Shown here: positions 17,269-25,826 of the stretch, one piece after another | How positions within the stretch are numbered: position 1 is the stretch's first letter | Layout of the letters: each line of letters opens with the position of its first letter | Origin: Aureibacter tunicatorum | Lineage (GTDB): Bacteria > Bacteroidota > Bacteroidia > Cytophagales > Cyclobacteriaceae | Assembly (NCBI RefSeq): GCF_036492635.1 | Contig: NZ_AP025305.1 | Location: forward strand, 3,862,000 to 3,925,999 | Direction of reading: 5' to 3' | DNA length: 64,000 bases | Made by a program: the position numbers and the translations under genes | The notes under the pieces: model-generated | What the model saw: the letters and a program-made list of their open reading frames with translations, nothing else | Databases searched by the model: none | Told to the model about the DNA's origin: nothing

Positions 17269-19899
17269 GTGAGAAGAACCGTATTCATTATATTTTTTAC
17301 GCTTTTATTAAGCCTTCATGGCTATGCTCAAAATCAAGCTTTGGAAAGTTTATCACTGTCTGGTAAATTCCATAACCAAAGCTTGATCAGTGTACTTAAT
17401 GAGTTGCATCAGGACAAAGGAATAAATTTTGCCTACAATGACGACCGGCTGGAAGGTATAATAATCGATAAAGACATTCCAAAAACCAATTTGGAGAACT
17501 TTTTATACACACTGCTTGAAAACACAGATCTAACATTCCTCATCATCGATGATACGATTATCATCAAAGACAGCTCATTAGGTCCTTTCAAAATCAATGG
17601 AAAAGTGGTTGAAGCCTCCAGTCAAGAAGCTTTGCCATTTGCGACTTTATACCTTGCTGATAAAAGCGAAGGAACGACTACAAATCAAGATGGCTTCTTT
17701 TCCTTCGCAGGAGTGCCGAATGACACCGCTACTTTTTTTGTGAAATACGTTGGATATAAAACTGAAAAAGTAAGGCTGAACCCCGGAAAAGTGAAACAGT
17801 TCTTAGTCGTTCCTTTGGAAAAAGAATCTCGTGTTCTCAATGAAATCGTTGTCAATGATGTCGCCGATGTGATCTTGGAAAACACGCCTGTTGTTGGGCT
17901 GCAAAACATTAGCGCCCCGCAACTTGAAGTGTTGCCAACCTTGGCTGGAGGAGACGTATTCAGAAGCATGCAATATTTGCCGGGAGTCGACGCTACTAAC
18001 AACTCCGGAGGAGGCTTGTCGATCAGAGGCAGTCTGCCAGACCAGTGCCTTGTACTGTATGATGGGGCTACCATCTACAATATGGATCACTTCTTCGGGT
18101 TATTCAGCGCATTCAATCCCGAAGCGATCAAAAACATCCAAATCATGAAAGGAGGGTTCGATGCAAAATATGGAGGAAGAGTAGCCGGAGTAATCAATAT
18201 GTCAGGAAAAAGCGGCAATGCTTACGAACCTCACGCATCCATCGGCATGAACTTCCTCAATGCTCATGGAGTCTTCGAATCCCCATTAGGCAAAAAGGCG
18301 ACAGTCTTTGTAGCTGCCCGTCGCACATATTCTGATTTGATAAACAATCCCACATTCGACAAAATCCTTGAAGAAAGCGGAAGGTTTGATGACAATACGA
18401 GAATTGAAGGAAATGATGTGACCAACAATTACGACTATTACTTTTATGACATCATGGGAAAGGTAACATATAGGCCTAGCTCCAAAGACATGATATCATT
18501 CAGCACATACACTACCACAGACAAATACAACTCGCAACAACTTATTACCAACGACACCATTCGTTTTTTTGAGGAATCCAGTTCTCAAATAAAATGGAGA
18601 AATATTGGCTTAAGCGGGCAATGGGGAAGGCAATGGACGCCAAACTATTACTCTCACCTCATATTTTCATACTCTTCATATTTCAATAAACTAGATCATT
18701 CATACGCTCTTGATTTAGACAATGAAGTTATCGATCAAGAAGACATCGCTTTGTCTTTCTCTCAAGACAATTCTGTCAGGTCAAGAAACATGAAGTTTGA
18801 CAATGAATACACATTCAACGACAAACACCGATTGGATTTTGGAATAGAGATAGAAAATATCAATATATTTCTTCATCAAGAATTCATTACTTCAAATGTT
18901 AGAAATGATGATATAGACAACTTAATAAGTTTATACGTCAAAGATACTTACACTCCAAATGAAAAGCTTAGCTTGACTTATGGCCTGAGAACCATGTATT
19001 CTGAAAACATCAAAAGAAACTATTATGATCCAAGGTTTTCATTTTCCTATCTTTTCAACAAAAAGCTAAGACTTAAAGGAGCTTGGGGCATATATCATCA
19101 AGCGATATCAAGAGGTATCAGGGAAGTGTTTTATTCCAACAACCCTGACTTTTGGGTGCTGTCCAATGGCATGGATATTCCTGTATCCAATTCCACACAC
19201 TATATGCTGGGGCTTAACTACCAATGGAAAGGCTTCGACTTCGATATGGAAGCGTACTACAAAGATACTCGCAACTTGCTTGAATACGTGCCCAGAACGA
19301 TCAACTCTATACCACAAGAAGGCATTCCATACGATTACCTCTATTTTGTTGGCGACAATACTGTCAAAGGAATTGACTTTACTGTAAAAAAGGATCTAGG
19401 ACTATACAGCGGATGGCTTACGTATACGCTTTCTGAGGTATTATCCAAAATACCCGAGCTCAATGAAGGAAAACCTTTTCCCGCTCAACAGGATCAACGA
19501 CACCAGTTCAAATCCGTCAATATTTTCAAAATCAAGAATTTTGACATTGGCCTGACATGGATTTATTCTTCAGGCAAACCTTATACAGAGCCTAAAATAA
19601 GCTATAGGCTTCATGATGTAGACGAAATGAATATCGAGTTCATTGATCTTTCAGAAGTTAATAACAGAAGATTGCCTGCCTACCACCGACTGGACATGTC
19701 GATCGCTTACGAATTTGGAATGGGTAAAAAGACCAAGGCTGTTATAGGCGTTGAACTGTATAACATTTATAATCGTAGAAATATACTCTTCAGAGAGTTC
19801 AGATATGACGAAATTTCTCCTTACGAGGTGGAAAAAAAGCAATACGACAGAACTTCCATATCTTTCACTCCGAGCTTATTTTTCAAAGTTAGTTTTTAA
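17269..19899 (+). CDS. TonB-dependent outer-membrane receptor (STN, CarboxypepD_reg, plug, barrel)
   Basis: I chose the GTG at 17269 because it gives an ideal signal peptide (RRTVFIIFFTLLLSLHGYAQ); a TTG at 17227, inside fecR, would only add a polar extension. The 876-residue product has an STN signalling domain (about 25-100), a carboxypeptidase-regulatory-like domain (KINGKVVEASSQEALPFATL, then VKYVGYKTE), and a plug with LAGGDVFRSMQYLPGVDA, LSIRGSLPDQCLVLYDG and KGGFDAKYGGRVAGVINM. A 22-strand barrel follows. The STN domain marks it as a transducer that signals to FecR. It is FecA-like rather than SusC-like, and the neighbour is a DUF4249 lipoprotein rather than SusD. The substrate is unknown. 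Confidence 0.9.
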   Translation: MRRTVFIIFFTLLLSLHGYAQNQALESLSLSGKFHNQSLISVLNELHQDKGINFAYNDDRLEGIIIDKDIPKTNLENFLYTLLENTDLTFLIIDDTIIIKDSSLGPFKINGKVVEASSQEALPFATLYLADKSEGTTTNQDGFFSFAGVPNDTATFFVKYVGYKTEKVRLNPGKVKQFLVVPLEKESRVLNEIVVNDVADVILENTPVVGLQNISAPQLEVLPTLAGGDVFRSMQYLPGVDATNNSGGGLSIRGSLPDQCLVLYDGATIYNMDHFFGLFSAFNPEAIKNIQIMKGGFDAKYGGRVAGVINMSGKSGNAYEPHASIGMNFLNAHGVFESPLGKKATVFVAARRTYSDLINNPTFDKILEESGRFDDNTRIEGNDVTNNYDYYFYDIMGKVTYRPSSKDMISFSTYTTTDKYNSQQLITNDTIRFFEESSSQIKWRNIGLSGQWGRQWTPNYYSHLIFSYSSYFNKLDHSYALDLDNEVIDQEDIALSFSQDNSVRSRNMKFDNEYTFNDKHRLDFGIEIENINIFLHQEFITSNVRNDDIDNLISLYVKDTYTPNEKLSLTYGLRTMYSENIKRNYYDPRFSFSYLFNKKLRLKGAWGIYHQAISRGIREVFYSNNPDFWVLSNGMDIPVSNSTHYMLGLNYQWKGFDFDMEAYYKDTRNLLEYVPRTINSIPQEGIPYDYLYFVGDNTVKGIDFTVKKDLGLYSGWLTYTLSEVLSKIPELNEGKPFPAQQDQRHQFKSVNIFKIKNFDIGLTWIYSSGKPYTEPKISYRLHDVDEMNIEFIDLSEVNNRRLPAYHRLDMSIAYEFGMGKKTKAVIGVELYNIYNRRNILFREFRYDEISPYEVEKKQYDRTSISFTPSLFFKVSF

Positions 19900-19914
19900 T
19901 GAAAATGTAAATCT

Positions 19915-20718
19915 ATGAAATTTCAAACTTGGCTTTTATTTCTGATTATAACATCGCTTTTCACAGCTTGTCTTCCCAAACAAGACGAAGCCTCCATAGA
20001 TTACGTCGTTGAAGCTTATTTACGCGCAAATGGACCTATTGAAAATATTCTGCTTTACAAAGTCACTGGAAATGATCGACAAACTGTAGTTTCCAATGCG
20101 CAAGTTCTATTAACTATAGACGACCAAACCCTGCGTTTGAAATACTCTACAGACAAAGGGTATTATTTTCCCGATTCGACAGTGCTCGTCGAGCACTCAA
20201 AAAGCTATCATCTAAAAATGCTTGTTGACGAGCGTGTAATAGAAAGCACCACAATAGTTCCCGAAGTTATCATAGCTCCTTTTCGAATGCCCAAAGTCAT
20301 CAGTATACCGGATGACTCTACAGCGACAGGACTGCTTAACCGTAGACTAGCTACTTTTAAATGGAGCAATATCGACAAAGAATACTATCTAGGAAATCTG
20401 AAATATATGGAAAACAAGCCTGATCCGCTGCCGTACAAAGGAAGCCGACTTGCGTCTCTTGCCGAAAGACTTTCCGTTGTCAATCTCCCCACGACTGCTG
20501 ACACCATTCCACTTATAGGAGCAGACTTTACGGATTACGGAAGATATCAATTCATTCTGTATAAGATAAATGATGAGTATGTAGAAGTGTTCGACGGCAA
20601 CAGCTTGGTTTCCTTATCCACCACATCCAATATTGAAAACGCACTCGGAATTTTCACCGCAACCTCTTCAGATACTTTTTTCTTAAATGTTGTTAGAAAA
20701 AATGTCGTTTTAAGGTAG
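19915..20718 (+). CDS. DUF4249-family lipoprotein
   Basis: This 267-residue lipoprotein has a signal peptide and the lipobox LFTAC (Cys19). The mature part starts IDYVVEAYLRANGPIENILL, followed by a beta-sandwich region (VSNAQVLLTIDD, YHLKMLVDERVIESTT), which fits DUF4249. That family is regularly encoded next to TonB receptors of this type in Bacteroidota and is thought to be a surface partner, but its function is unknown. It starts 15 bases after the receptor stop. A perfect 10-bp inverted repeat separates it from the second FecR gene. Confidence 0.75.
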   Translation: MKFQTWLLFLIITSLFTACLPKQDEASIDYVVEAYLRANGPIENILLYKVTGNDRQTVVSNAQVLLTIDDQTLRLKYSTDKGYYFPDSTVLVEHSKSYHLKMLVDERVIESTTIVPEVIIAPFRMPKVISIPDDSTATGLLNRRLATFKWSNIDKEYYLGNLKYMENKPDPLPYKGSRLASLAERLSVVNLPTTADTIPLIGADFTDYGRYQFILYKINDEYVEVFDGNSLVSLSTTSNIENALGIFTATSSDTFFLNVVRKNVVLR

Positions 20719-20723
20719 GGTAT

Positions 20724-20752
20724 TTTTGATATCATTTGTAAAGATATCAAAA
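20724..20752. repeat. Perfect inverted repeat between lipoprotein and second fecR
   Basis: TTTTGATATC (20724-20733) and GATATCAAAA (20743-20752) are exact inverse copies with a 9-base spacer. No T run follows. It could be an operator, an RNA processing site or a partial terminator that lowers expression of the downstream FecR. Confidence 0.55.
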
Positions 20753-20782
20753 GAATGTTGAACCTTTAAGCGATAGACGGAT

Positions 20783-21619
20783 GTGAAAAATATAAGCGAC
20801 GAAGGCAGGATTCTGCAATCCGCATCCTGCTGGCAGGTAGACGCAAACAAAAGCGTGGACCAAGCCTGGAGTGAACTGGCCTCCAGATTAAGCCAAAAAA
20901 ATCAATCCACAAGCCAGCCCAAAGGTATTTCAAGGCATATTGGCAGCTATAAAATGCTCATCACTGGAAGCATTGCGGCTTTGCTTTGTGTTGCGATCGG
21001 GCTTTTCTTATTTAGCCAAAGCAATATTACCAAGACAGTGGCTACCGCCGATAACGAAAAAAGCAATATAATATTGCCGGACGGATCATTTGTCATGTTG
21101 GATGAAAATACCAATATCGAATTCAAATTCAATAAATTGACAGGAAAGAGAAAAGTCAATTTTGAAGGAGAAGCGTATTTTAGAGTTGAGAAAGGCGAAG
21201 AATTCGAAATCCTTACCTCCAAGGGAATCGTATCCGTGCTCGGAACTTCATTTGATGTCAAATCAAACAACAATTCACTTGAAGTCACATGCCACTCAGG
21301 CAAAGTTTCTGTGAGCGATCCGAAACATGGCATTTCATCTCAAACTCTTACCAAAAACCATAAACTAACATATGCAAAAAAATTACATATAGAGCAAACA
21401 GATCTCAATACAGCATTTATTTTGAACACAGTGCCATACTCTCAAGTCTTCAAGATCATTGAAGAAGAATTTGGCCAAGAGGTAGATTATCCTCAACGTT
21501 TGAAAAAGCTGACTTTCTCAGGCACTTTGCCTGTTGACAATCTTGAGAACTCACTCAAGGTAGTCTGCAACACACTAGGTCTTCAATACCTAACGGAAGA
21601 TGTCGTAAAGGTTTACTAA
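20783..21619 (+). CDS. Second FecR-family protein at the end of the operon
   Basis: This 278-residue protein starts at GTG. It has a short cytoplasmic segment with the VDANKSVDQAWSELASRL motif (19-36), a membrane segment (about 56-78), and a FecR domain with LPDGSFVMLDENTNIEF, GEAYFRVEKGEEFEI and VSVLGTSFDV. It has the same domain order as the FecR at 16101 but a much shorter cytoplasmic part. No second sigma gene is next to it, so it may tune the same sigma factor, compete with the first FecR, or serve a distant sigma. Which of these holds cannot be told from sequence. Confidence 0.88.
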   Translation: MKNISDEGRILQSASCWQVDANKSVDQAWSELASRLSQKNQSTSQPKGISRHIGSYKMLITGSIAALLCVAIGLFLFSQSNITKTVATADNEKSNIILPDGSFVMLDENTNIEFKFNKLTGKRKVNFEGEAYFRVEKGEEFEILTSKGIVSVLGTSFDVKSNNNSLEVTCHSGKVSVSDPKHGISSQTLTKNHKLTYAKKLHIEQTDLNTAFILNTVPYSQVFKIIEEEFGQEVDYPQRLKKLTFSGTLPVDNLENSLKVVCNTLGLQYLTEDVVKVY

Positions 21620-21705
21620 TTATTTGATACGACAGACACACTCTTCCACTATACATCACAAATCATCTCATGCCACGGCTGAAGCGAATGCTTGCAGCCG
21701 TTTTT

Positions 21706-22983
21706 TTATGTCTTCTGTTTTCTCACACCGTTTTCAATTTCACAGGGTGCTTCATTAAAACCAACTCCATCTACTATGACCTGCAATAATTCATGAATCA
21801 CTGGCAATCGCATAAACCAGCCTAAGCTAGCCCAAGCCAAGTTGATATGCTCAAAAGCATGCGCAATAGCATCAACGCTTCTATATTCATTGCCTAAATA
21901 ATCAACATATGTGACCTGAGCAATTTTCTTATGATAGTTGTCTTCATAATCAACCTCAAGGTTAACAGTCTCTTTTTCTTTAAACCAAGAATGAACTCCT
22001 TCGCATGGATTGCAACCTTTTTGAAAATATATTTTACCAACAGGATAATGCTCCGGCTTCCATAAAAATATCCACGATGGCACACTATTATTATAGTCAT
22101 CCCACTCTTTTCCAAACCTCACGAACATATCTTCATGCTCCTGATGATTAGAAACACCTATCACATAAAAAATCGATATCAATGTTCCTATCAATATCCA
22201 ATAGTTGTCATAATAAATGCTGATAGGTATGAATATAAATGTGAAAGACCATTGGATAGGGTTCTTTATATAAGCATACACGCCATTTCTCACTAAATTA
22301 TTGGTTTGGTCATATGGAAATGGAGTTCCTTTGCCTTTTTGAACCAAATCCAAGACTGCGATCAATGAAGGCAGACTAATCATGAAAGACAACTGAGTCG
22401 TCAAACTGTCGGAATGAAAATAATCCGGCTGAAAAGGGAAATAGATATTAATGCAAAATGGAATTGTCAAAAATAAAAAGATCCCCATTACAAACATTTG
22501 CATCAAGGCTCTCAACCACACCAATTTGCGATAAATAAAAATCCTCGCCCATAGATATCCCGGCAAAAAAACTAAAATTATAAGCAACAGATCTCCCAAC
22601 CACCAATATTCATGCAATGTTAATAAACCTTCTGATTGAAGCATAGGCATCAAGACGAAATCAATCCAAAACAATACTCCTGAGACTATATGCATGTAAT
22701 TTCCCCGTAAAAAATAAACTGGCATCACTCCCCACAAAACAATCCATACAAAGTATAAATCCCAAGGCATTTGAATGACAGTGTTTTCGTGCTCCGCAAA
22801 ACTCCAGAGCCCATAATCCACACTGATGATATTAAATAAAGGTAAAGTCGAAGCAATCCAAAGGCTTGAAAAAAACATTGCCCAATTGATTCTGCTATTT
22901 TGATCCTTTTTCAGAGCTAAATAAAATAGAAATACAAAAGACAAGAACAATAAGACATCTCGAATAACAGGAACTGTCAACAT
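21706..22983 (-). CDS. Membrane methyltransferase-like (ICMT/PEMT) protein fused to a DCC thiol-redox domain
   Basis: This 425-residue protein has about seven hydrophobic segments (1-275). They carry an isoprenylcysteine/phospholipid methyltransferase-like core: NLVRNGVYAYIKNPIQWSF (229-247) and HEDMFVRFGKEWDDYNN (283-299). The soluble C-terminus (about 317-412) resembles the DCC/DUF393 thioredoxin-like family: YFQKGCNPCEGVHSWF has Cys324 and Cys327, and EYRSVDAIAHAFEHI and GWFMRLPVIHELLQVIVDG follow in the expected order. Both calls are from motif recognition. The start overlaps the stop of the upstream gene (TAATG), so the two are coupled. The methyl acceptor and redox partner are unknown. 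Confidence 0.62.
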   Translation of the reverse strand: MLTVPVIRDVLLFLSFVFLFYLALKKDQNSRINWAMFFSSLWIASTLPLFNIISVDYGLWSFAEHENTVIQMPWDLYFVWIVLWGVMPVYFLRGNYMHIVSGVLFWIDFVLMPMLQSEGLLTLHEYWWLGDLLLIILVFLPGYLWARIFIYRKLVWLRALMQMFVMGIFLFLTIPFCINIYFPFQPDYFHSDSLTTQLSFMISLPSLIAVLDLVQKGKGTPFPYDQTNNLVRNGVYAYIKNPIQWSFTFIFIPISIYYDNYWILIGTLISIFYVIGVSNHQEHEDMFVRFGKEWDDYNNSVPSWIFLWKPEHYPVGKIYFQKGCNPCEGVHSWFKEKETVNLEVDYEDNYHKKIAQVTYVDYLGNEYRSVDAIAHAFEHINLAWASLGWFMRLPVIHELLQVIVDGVGFNEAPCEIENGVRKQKT

Positions 22984-23861
22984 TATTTTAACGGTTTTGC
23001 CTCAGGAAAATACGATTTAATTAAATGTTCGTTCATCAAGCCAACAGCATACCTTTCTATAGGCACAAAATACCAACTAGGCGACAATCTGCAGTCGAAT
23101 TTACTTGTCCACTTGATTAGCGTTTTACCTCCTTCAAAATATTGCAATTCAACTTTAGCCTCTTTCCATCTTAGCCAAGATCCAACATGCGTATTGTCCG
23201 AGACCGGTTCAAAAACTATCATTTGTCCTGTTTTGTCCTTGACCATCAATTCCAAGGTTCCCAAACCTTTTGTGCTGGACAAAAAATCTATTTTTCGCAA
23301 ATCTCCTTTATTGAGGCCTTCTCCATTTATCCCTTGAGGCATTGGAAAACCTATTTCAAAAAAAGAAGGCAAGTTTTTCTTAAAATTAGGCTGTTGATTC
23401 AGATCGCTGATATGCACTACCTCATCAATTACTAATTCTTCTTCAATGACAATTCCTTGGCTAGGTACAGAATAATCGATCATAGACGAGACAAGCATTA
23501 AAACGATAATTCCTGAAAAAGAAAACTTCCTCGTTTGATCTTTCTTCACTATGATTTTATCCAACCACACAATGATTCCTCCAATTCCATAAAATATCGG
23601 GGATGCAAACAATATGCACACTGTTCCCTCCCCTAAAATTATAGAAGCGCATAGTAAAAATAATGTCATGGAATAAAAAAATGCCTTGTTTTTATAAGTA
23701 GGTTTTTTAGTATACTTCACTACCAAAAAAGCGCACAACGCTGGCAAGCCAACAAACATCAACGAAGTTCTAGAGTAATTCCCCAAGACTATCAACCGAT
23801 AAGCTATACTGCAAATGGTCAATATCAAAATTGTCGCCAACAACTTATTTTTTGATTTCAT
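22983..23861 (-). CDS. Membrane protein with C-terminal SRPBCC-like domain
   Basis: This 292-residue protein has about four hydrophobic segments in the first 130 residues and then a soluble domain. The soluble part contains GLNKGDLRKIDFLSSTKGLG, FEPVSDNTHVGSWLRWKEA and CRLSPSWYFVPIERYAVGLM, a pattern I associate with SRPBCC/polyketide-cyclase-like lipid-binding domains. That is a fold-level guess; no enzyme activity is implied. It is translationally coupled to the methyltransferase-DCC gene downstream. A copy of the regulator's inverted repeat lies 21-38 bases upstream of its ATG. Confidence 0.6.
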   Translation of the reverse strand: MKSKNKLLATILILTICSIAYRLIVLGNYSRTSLMFVGLPALCAFLVVKYTKKPTYKNKAFFYSMTLFLLCASIILGEGTVCILFASPIFYGIGGIIVWLDKIIVKKDQTRKFSFSGIIVLMLVSSMIDYSVPSQGIVIEEELVIDEVVHISDLNQQPNFKKNLPSFFEIGFPMPQGINGEGLNKGDLRKIDFLSSTKGLGTLELMVKDKTGQMIVFEPVSDNTHVGSWLRWKEAKVELQYFEGGKTLIKWTSKFDCRLSPSWYFVPIERYAVGLMNEHLIKSYFPEAKPLK

Positions 23862-23881
23862 AAGTTTAAATAGTTTTGTAG

Positions 23882-23899
23882 TTTCAGAAATTATTGAAA
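23882..23899. promoter_or_regulatory. Operator copy upstream of the membrane gene pair
   Basis: TTTCA (23882-23886), an 8-base spacer, then TGAAA (23895-23899). The right half is part of TGAAAGTTTATTTTA (23895-23909), which is identical to the sequence at the regulator's own promoter (24473-24487). Spacer length is the same in both sites. Confidence 0.6.
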
Positions 23900-23929
23900 G
23901 TTTATTTTAAATAAAAAGGGAAACCGAGA

Positions 23930-24430
23930 TTACCCTTTGATTTTCATGATAAACTTTGTCCACCATTTATTTTCAGCTTTTATGAACATGTCCAAAAAGG
24001 AATCCGCTTGTTTGGCAAAACCATTCAGCTCTTTGGTCATTTCCTTAAAATGCTTGGATTTCTCGTCAATCGGCTCCACTTCCTGAACTTCATTAAGTAT
24101 TTGAAGAATTGGATCCAGCTCCCTCTTTCGTCGTTCTTTGGCAACTTGAACAGCCAACTTCCAAGGATCTTTATCAGTAGTGAAAAACTCCTTCCTTTCG
24201 CCCGGCTTCAATACTTTGCTTGCCAAGCCCCAATCAATGAGCGCCCTGACATTCATGTTCGTATTGCCTCTTGAGATCTTCAAGTCCTCCATGATTTCTT
24301 CAGCGCTAAGCGGCTCTGTAGACACCATCAACAAGGCGTGAATTTGCGCCATGGTCCGGTTTACTCCCCAGCTTGAACCCAATGCGCCCCAAGCTTGAAT
24401 ATATTTTTCCTTAGCTTCTTCATATTTCAT
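23930..24430 (-). CDS. GbsR/MarR-type transcriptional regulator
   Basis: This 166-residue winged-helix protein resembles the GbsR branch of the MarR superfamily. It shows GSSWGVNRTMAQIHALLM, then the DNA-reading segment EEIMEDLKISRGNTNMNVRAL and WGLASKVLKPGERKEFF (wing). The C-terminal helical half probably forms the dimer interface. It is the first gene of a minus-strand cluster with the SRPBCC-like and methyltransferase-DCC genes. Its ATG is 27 bases from a perfect 8-8-8 inverted repeat, and a matching site precedes the next gene. Autoregulation and control of the membrane pair are therefore likely. The ligand is unknown. Confidence 0.88.
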   Translation of the reverse strand: MKYEEAKEKYIQAWGALGSSWGVNRTMAQIHALLMVSTEPLSAEEIMEDLKISRGNTNMNVRALIDWGLASKVLKPGERKEFFTTDKDPWKLAVQVAKERRKRELDPILQILNEVQEVEPIDEKSKHFKEMTKELNGFAKQADSFLDMFIKAENKWWTKFIMKIKG

Positions 24431-24456
24431 GACTCAAATATGAATTAAAGTTTTCT

Positions 24457-24480
24457 AACTTTCAAATATTTCTGAAAGTT
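24457..24480. promoter_or_regulatory. Inverted-repeat operator upstream of the GbsR-like gene
   Basis: AACTTTCA (24457-24464), spacer AATATTTC, TGAAAGTT (24473-24480): a perfect 8-bp dyad with an 8-base spacer, 27-50 bases upstream of the ATG. The second copy lies at 23882-23899. Confidence 0.65.
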
Positions 24481-24514
24481 TATTTTATTAAACATTACTT
24501 TTCCATGATAGAAA

Positions 24515-24545
24515 CAAAAAAGCACTCTGACCAACTCAAAGTGCT
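24515..24545 (-). terminator. Intrinsic terminator of the esterase gene
   Basis: Read on the minus strand, AGCACTTTGA and TCAGAGTGCT form a 10-bp stem (one G-U pair) with a 5-base loop, followed by TTTTTT. It lies about 30 bases after the esterase stop codon. Confidence 0.85.
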
Positions 24546-24574
24546 CCATATATATACCGATGTATTGCCACAAT

Positions 24575-25729
24575 CTACTTTCCAACCACGAACTTCAAGG
24601 CTTTCGGCATGCGTTCCGCCCAAGCGGACTCGAAATGCTCAGCTTCTGGATCTATAACGTACATCAAATCGTCTCCTATCACATAACCTTTTCCTGCAAG
24701 GGCTGACATCATTTCATCAATACCAGGCTGCAACTTTATTTCCAAGCCTTTGCCTCCATTGTCAATATAGAGCTTCAATGGCTTTTTTTCTCCCGTAAAA
24801 GACTTAACGTCTTTCACATAATCAATTTGCTCGATTTTAAACGCAGGCGACATGCAAATAGCACCTGAATAAATATCCGGATACTCCCATGCCAACATAA
24901 AAGCCATAATTCCACCAGCAGAAGAGCCTCCAATATAAGTATTTTTACGATCTTGCAGCGTTCTAAACTTCTTGTCAATCATCGGCTTAAGTTTGTGAGC
25001 CATAAACTCCATATACGCAGTTCCTTTTTCACCCGGGGTATATTCATCCGTTCGATTCACAGTATTGTAAACCCCAACCACAATAACTGATTTCAGCTCC
25101 TCTTTGGATATCAGGTCCGTTACGGTTTCATCCACCTGCCAGTCCACGCCAAATGACGAAGTCTTGGGATCAATGATATTCTGCCCATCATGCATATAAA
25201 GCACTGGATATTTCTTTGATTGATGCTCATCATAGTCCTCAGGCAACCAAATAATCACATCACGCGGCAAAATGCCTTCCCCTTCCACATTTTTCATATA
25301 CTCCACATGTCCAGTGATCTGTCCTTGAGGTTCAATATCTCCATCTTTCCAAAAATAAATCGAATGATTTGCCACACTATCCTCAAAGGAGTTCAAGTAA
25401 AAATTAGGCAAAGGCAACCCGTTCGCGTCAGCTCCCTCATTTTCCCAGCTCCCCAACGTAAACTTATATTCCACAGCTTCATCCTCAGGCAACATCAAAT
25501 CAATGCTCCATTTATGACCTCCGACATAACTTAACTTCACTTGATTAGGGCTCCAATAACCCAATTCCTCCAAACTCCCTGAAATATAAACCTCTTTGTT
25601 CGCATCCAAATCAGGAGATTCAATTGTAAAAGTGACATTTTTCATTTCATCGGAGGAATTTTTTGAACCACCACAAGCATACATGCCAAAAGACATTGCC
25701 AGCAAAAAAATTATATTAACACATCTCAT
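24575..25729 (-). CDS. Esterase lipoprotein with N-terminal starch-binding-like module
   Basis: This 384-residue lipoprotein has lipobox MYAC (Cys19). Residues about 31-128 look like a CBM20-type beta-sandwich (VTFTIESPDLDANKEVYISG, EELGYWSP, KWSIDLMLP, EYKFTLGSWENEG). The rest is an alpha/beta hydrolase of the esterase D / Fes family (DVIIWLPEDYDE, YPVLYMHDGQN). The nucleophile is Ser270 in GGSSAGG (267-273), and His365 in AEHFESAW is the likely catalytic histidine. Such proteins hydrolyse acyl esters on sugars or siderophores. The substrate is not determinable; the CBM20-like module points towards glucan-linked substrates but may be structural. Confidence 0.82.
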   Translation of the reverse strand: MRCVNIIFLLAMSFGMYACGGSKNSSDEMKNVTFTIESPDLDANKEVYISGSLEELGYWSPNQVKLSYVGGHKWSIDLMLPEDEAVEYKFTLGSWENEGADANGLPLPNFYLNSFEDSVANHSIYFWKDGDIEPQGQITGHVEYMKNVEGEGILPRDVIIWLPEDYDEHQSKKYPVLYMHDGQNIIDPKTSSFGVDWQVDETVTDLISKEELKSVIVVGVYNTVNRTDEYTPGEKGTAYMEFMAHKLKPMIDKKFRTLQDRKNTYIGGSSAGGIMAFMLAWEYPDIYSGAICMSPAFKIEQIDYVKDVKSFTGEKKPLKLYIDNGGKGLEIKLQPGIDEMMSALAGKGYVIGDDLMYVIDPEAEHFESAWAERMPKALKFVVGK

Positions 25730-25826
25730 ATTTGAAAAAGTTGATTACTTATTCAAAACGAAACGACATCACAACATAGTATTAATACACAACAATATTC
25801 AACTATCACAATAAAAATCAAAGCAG

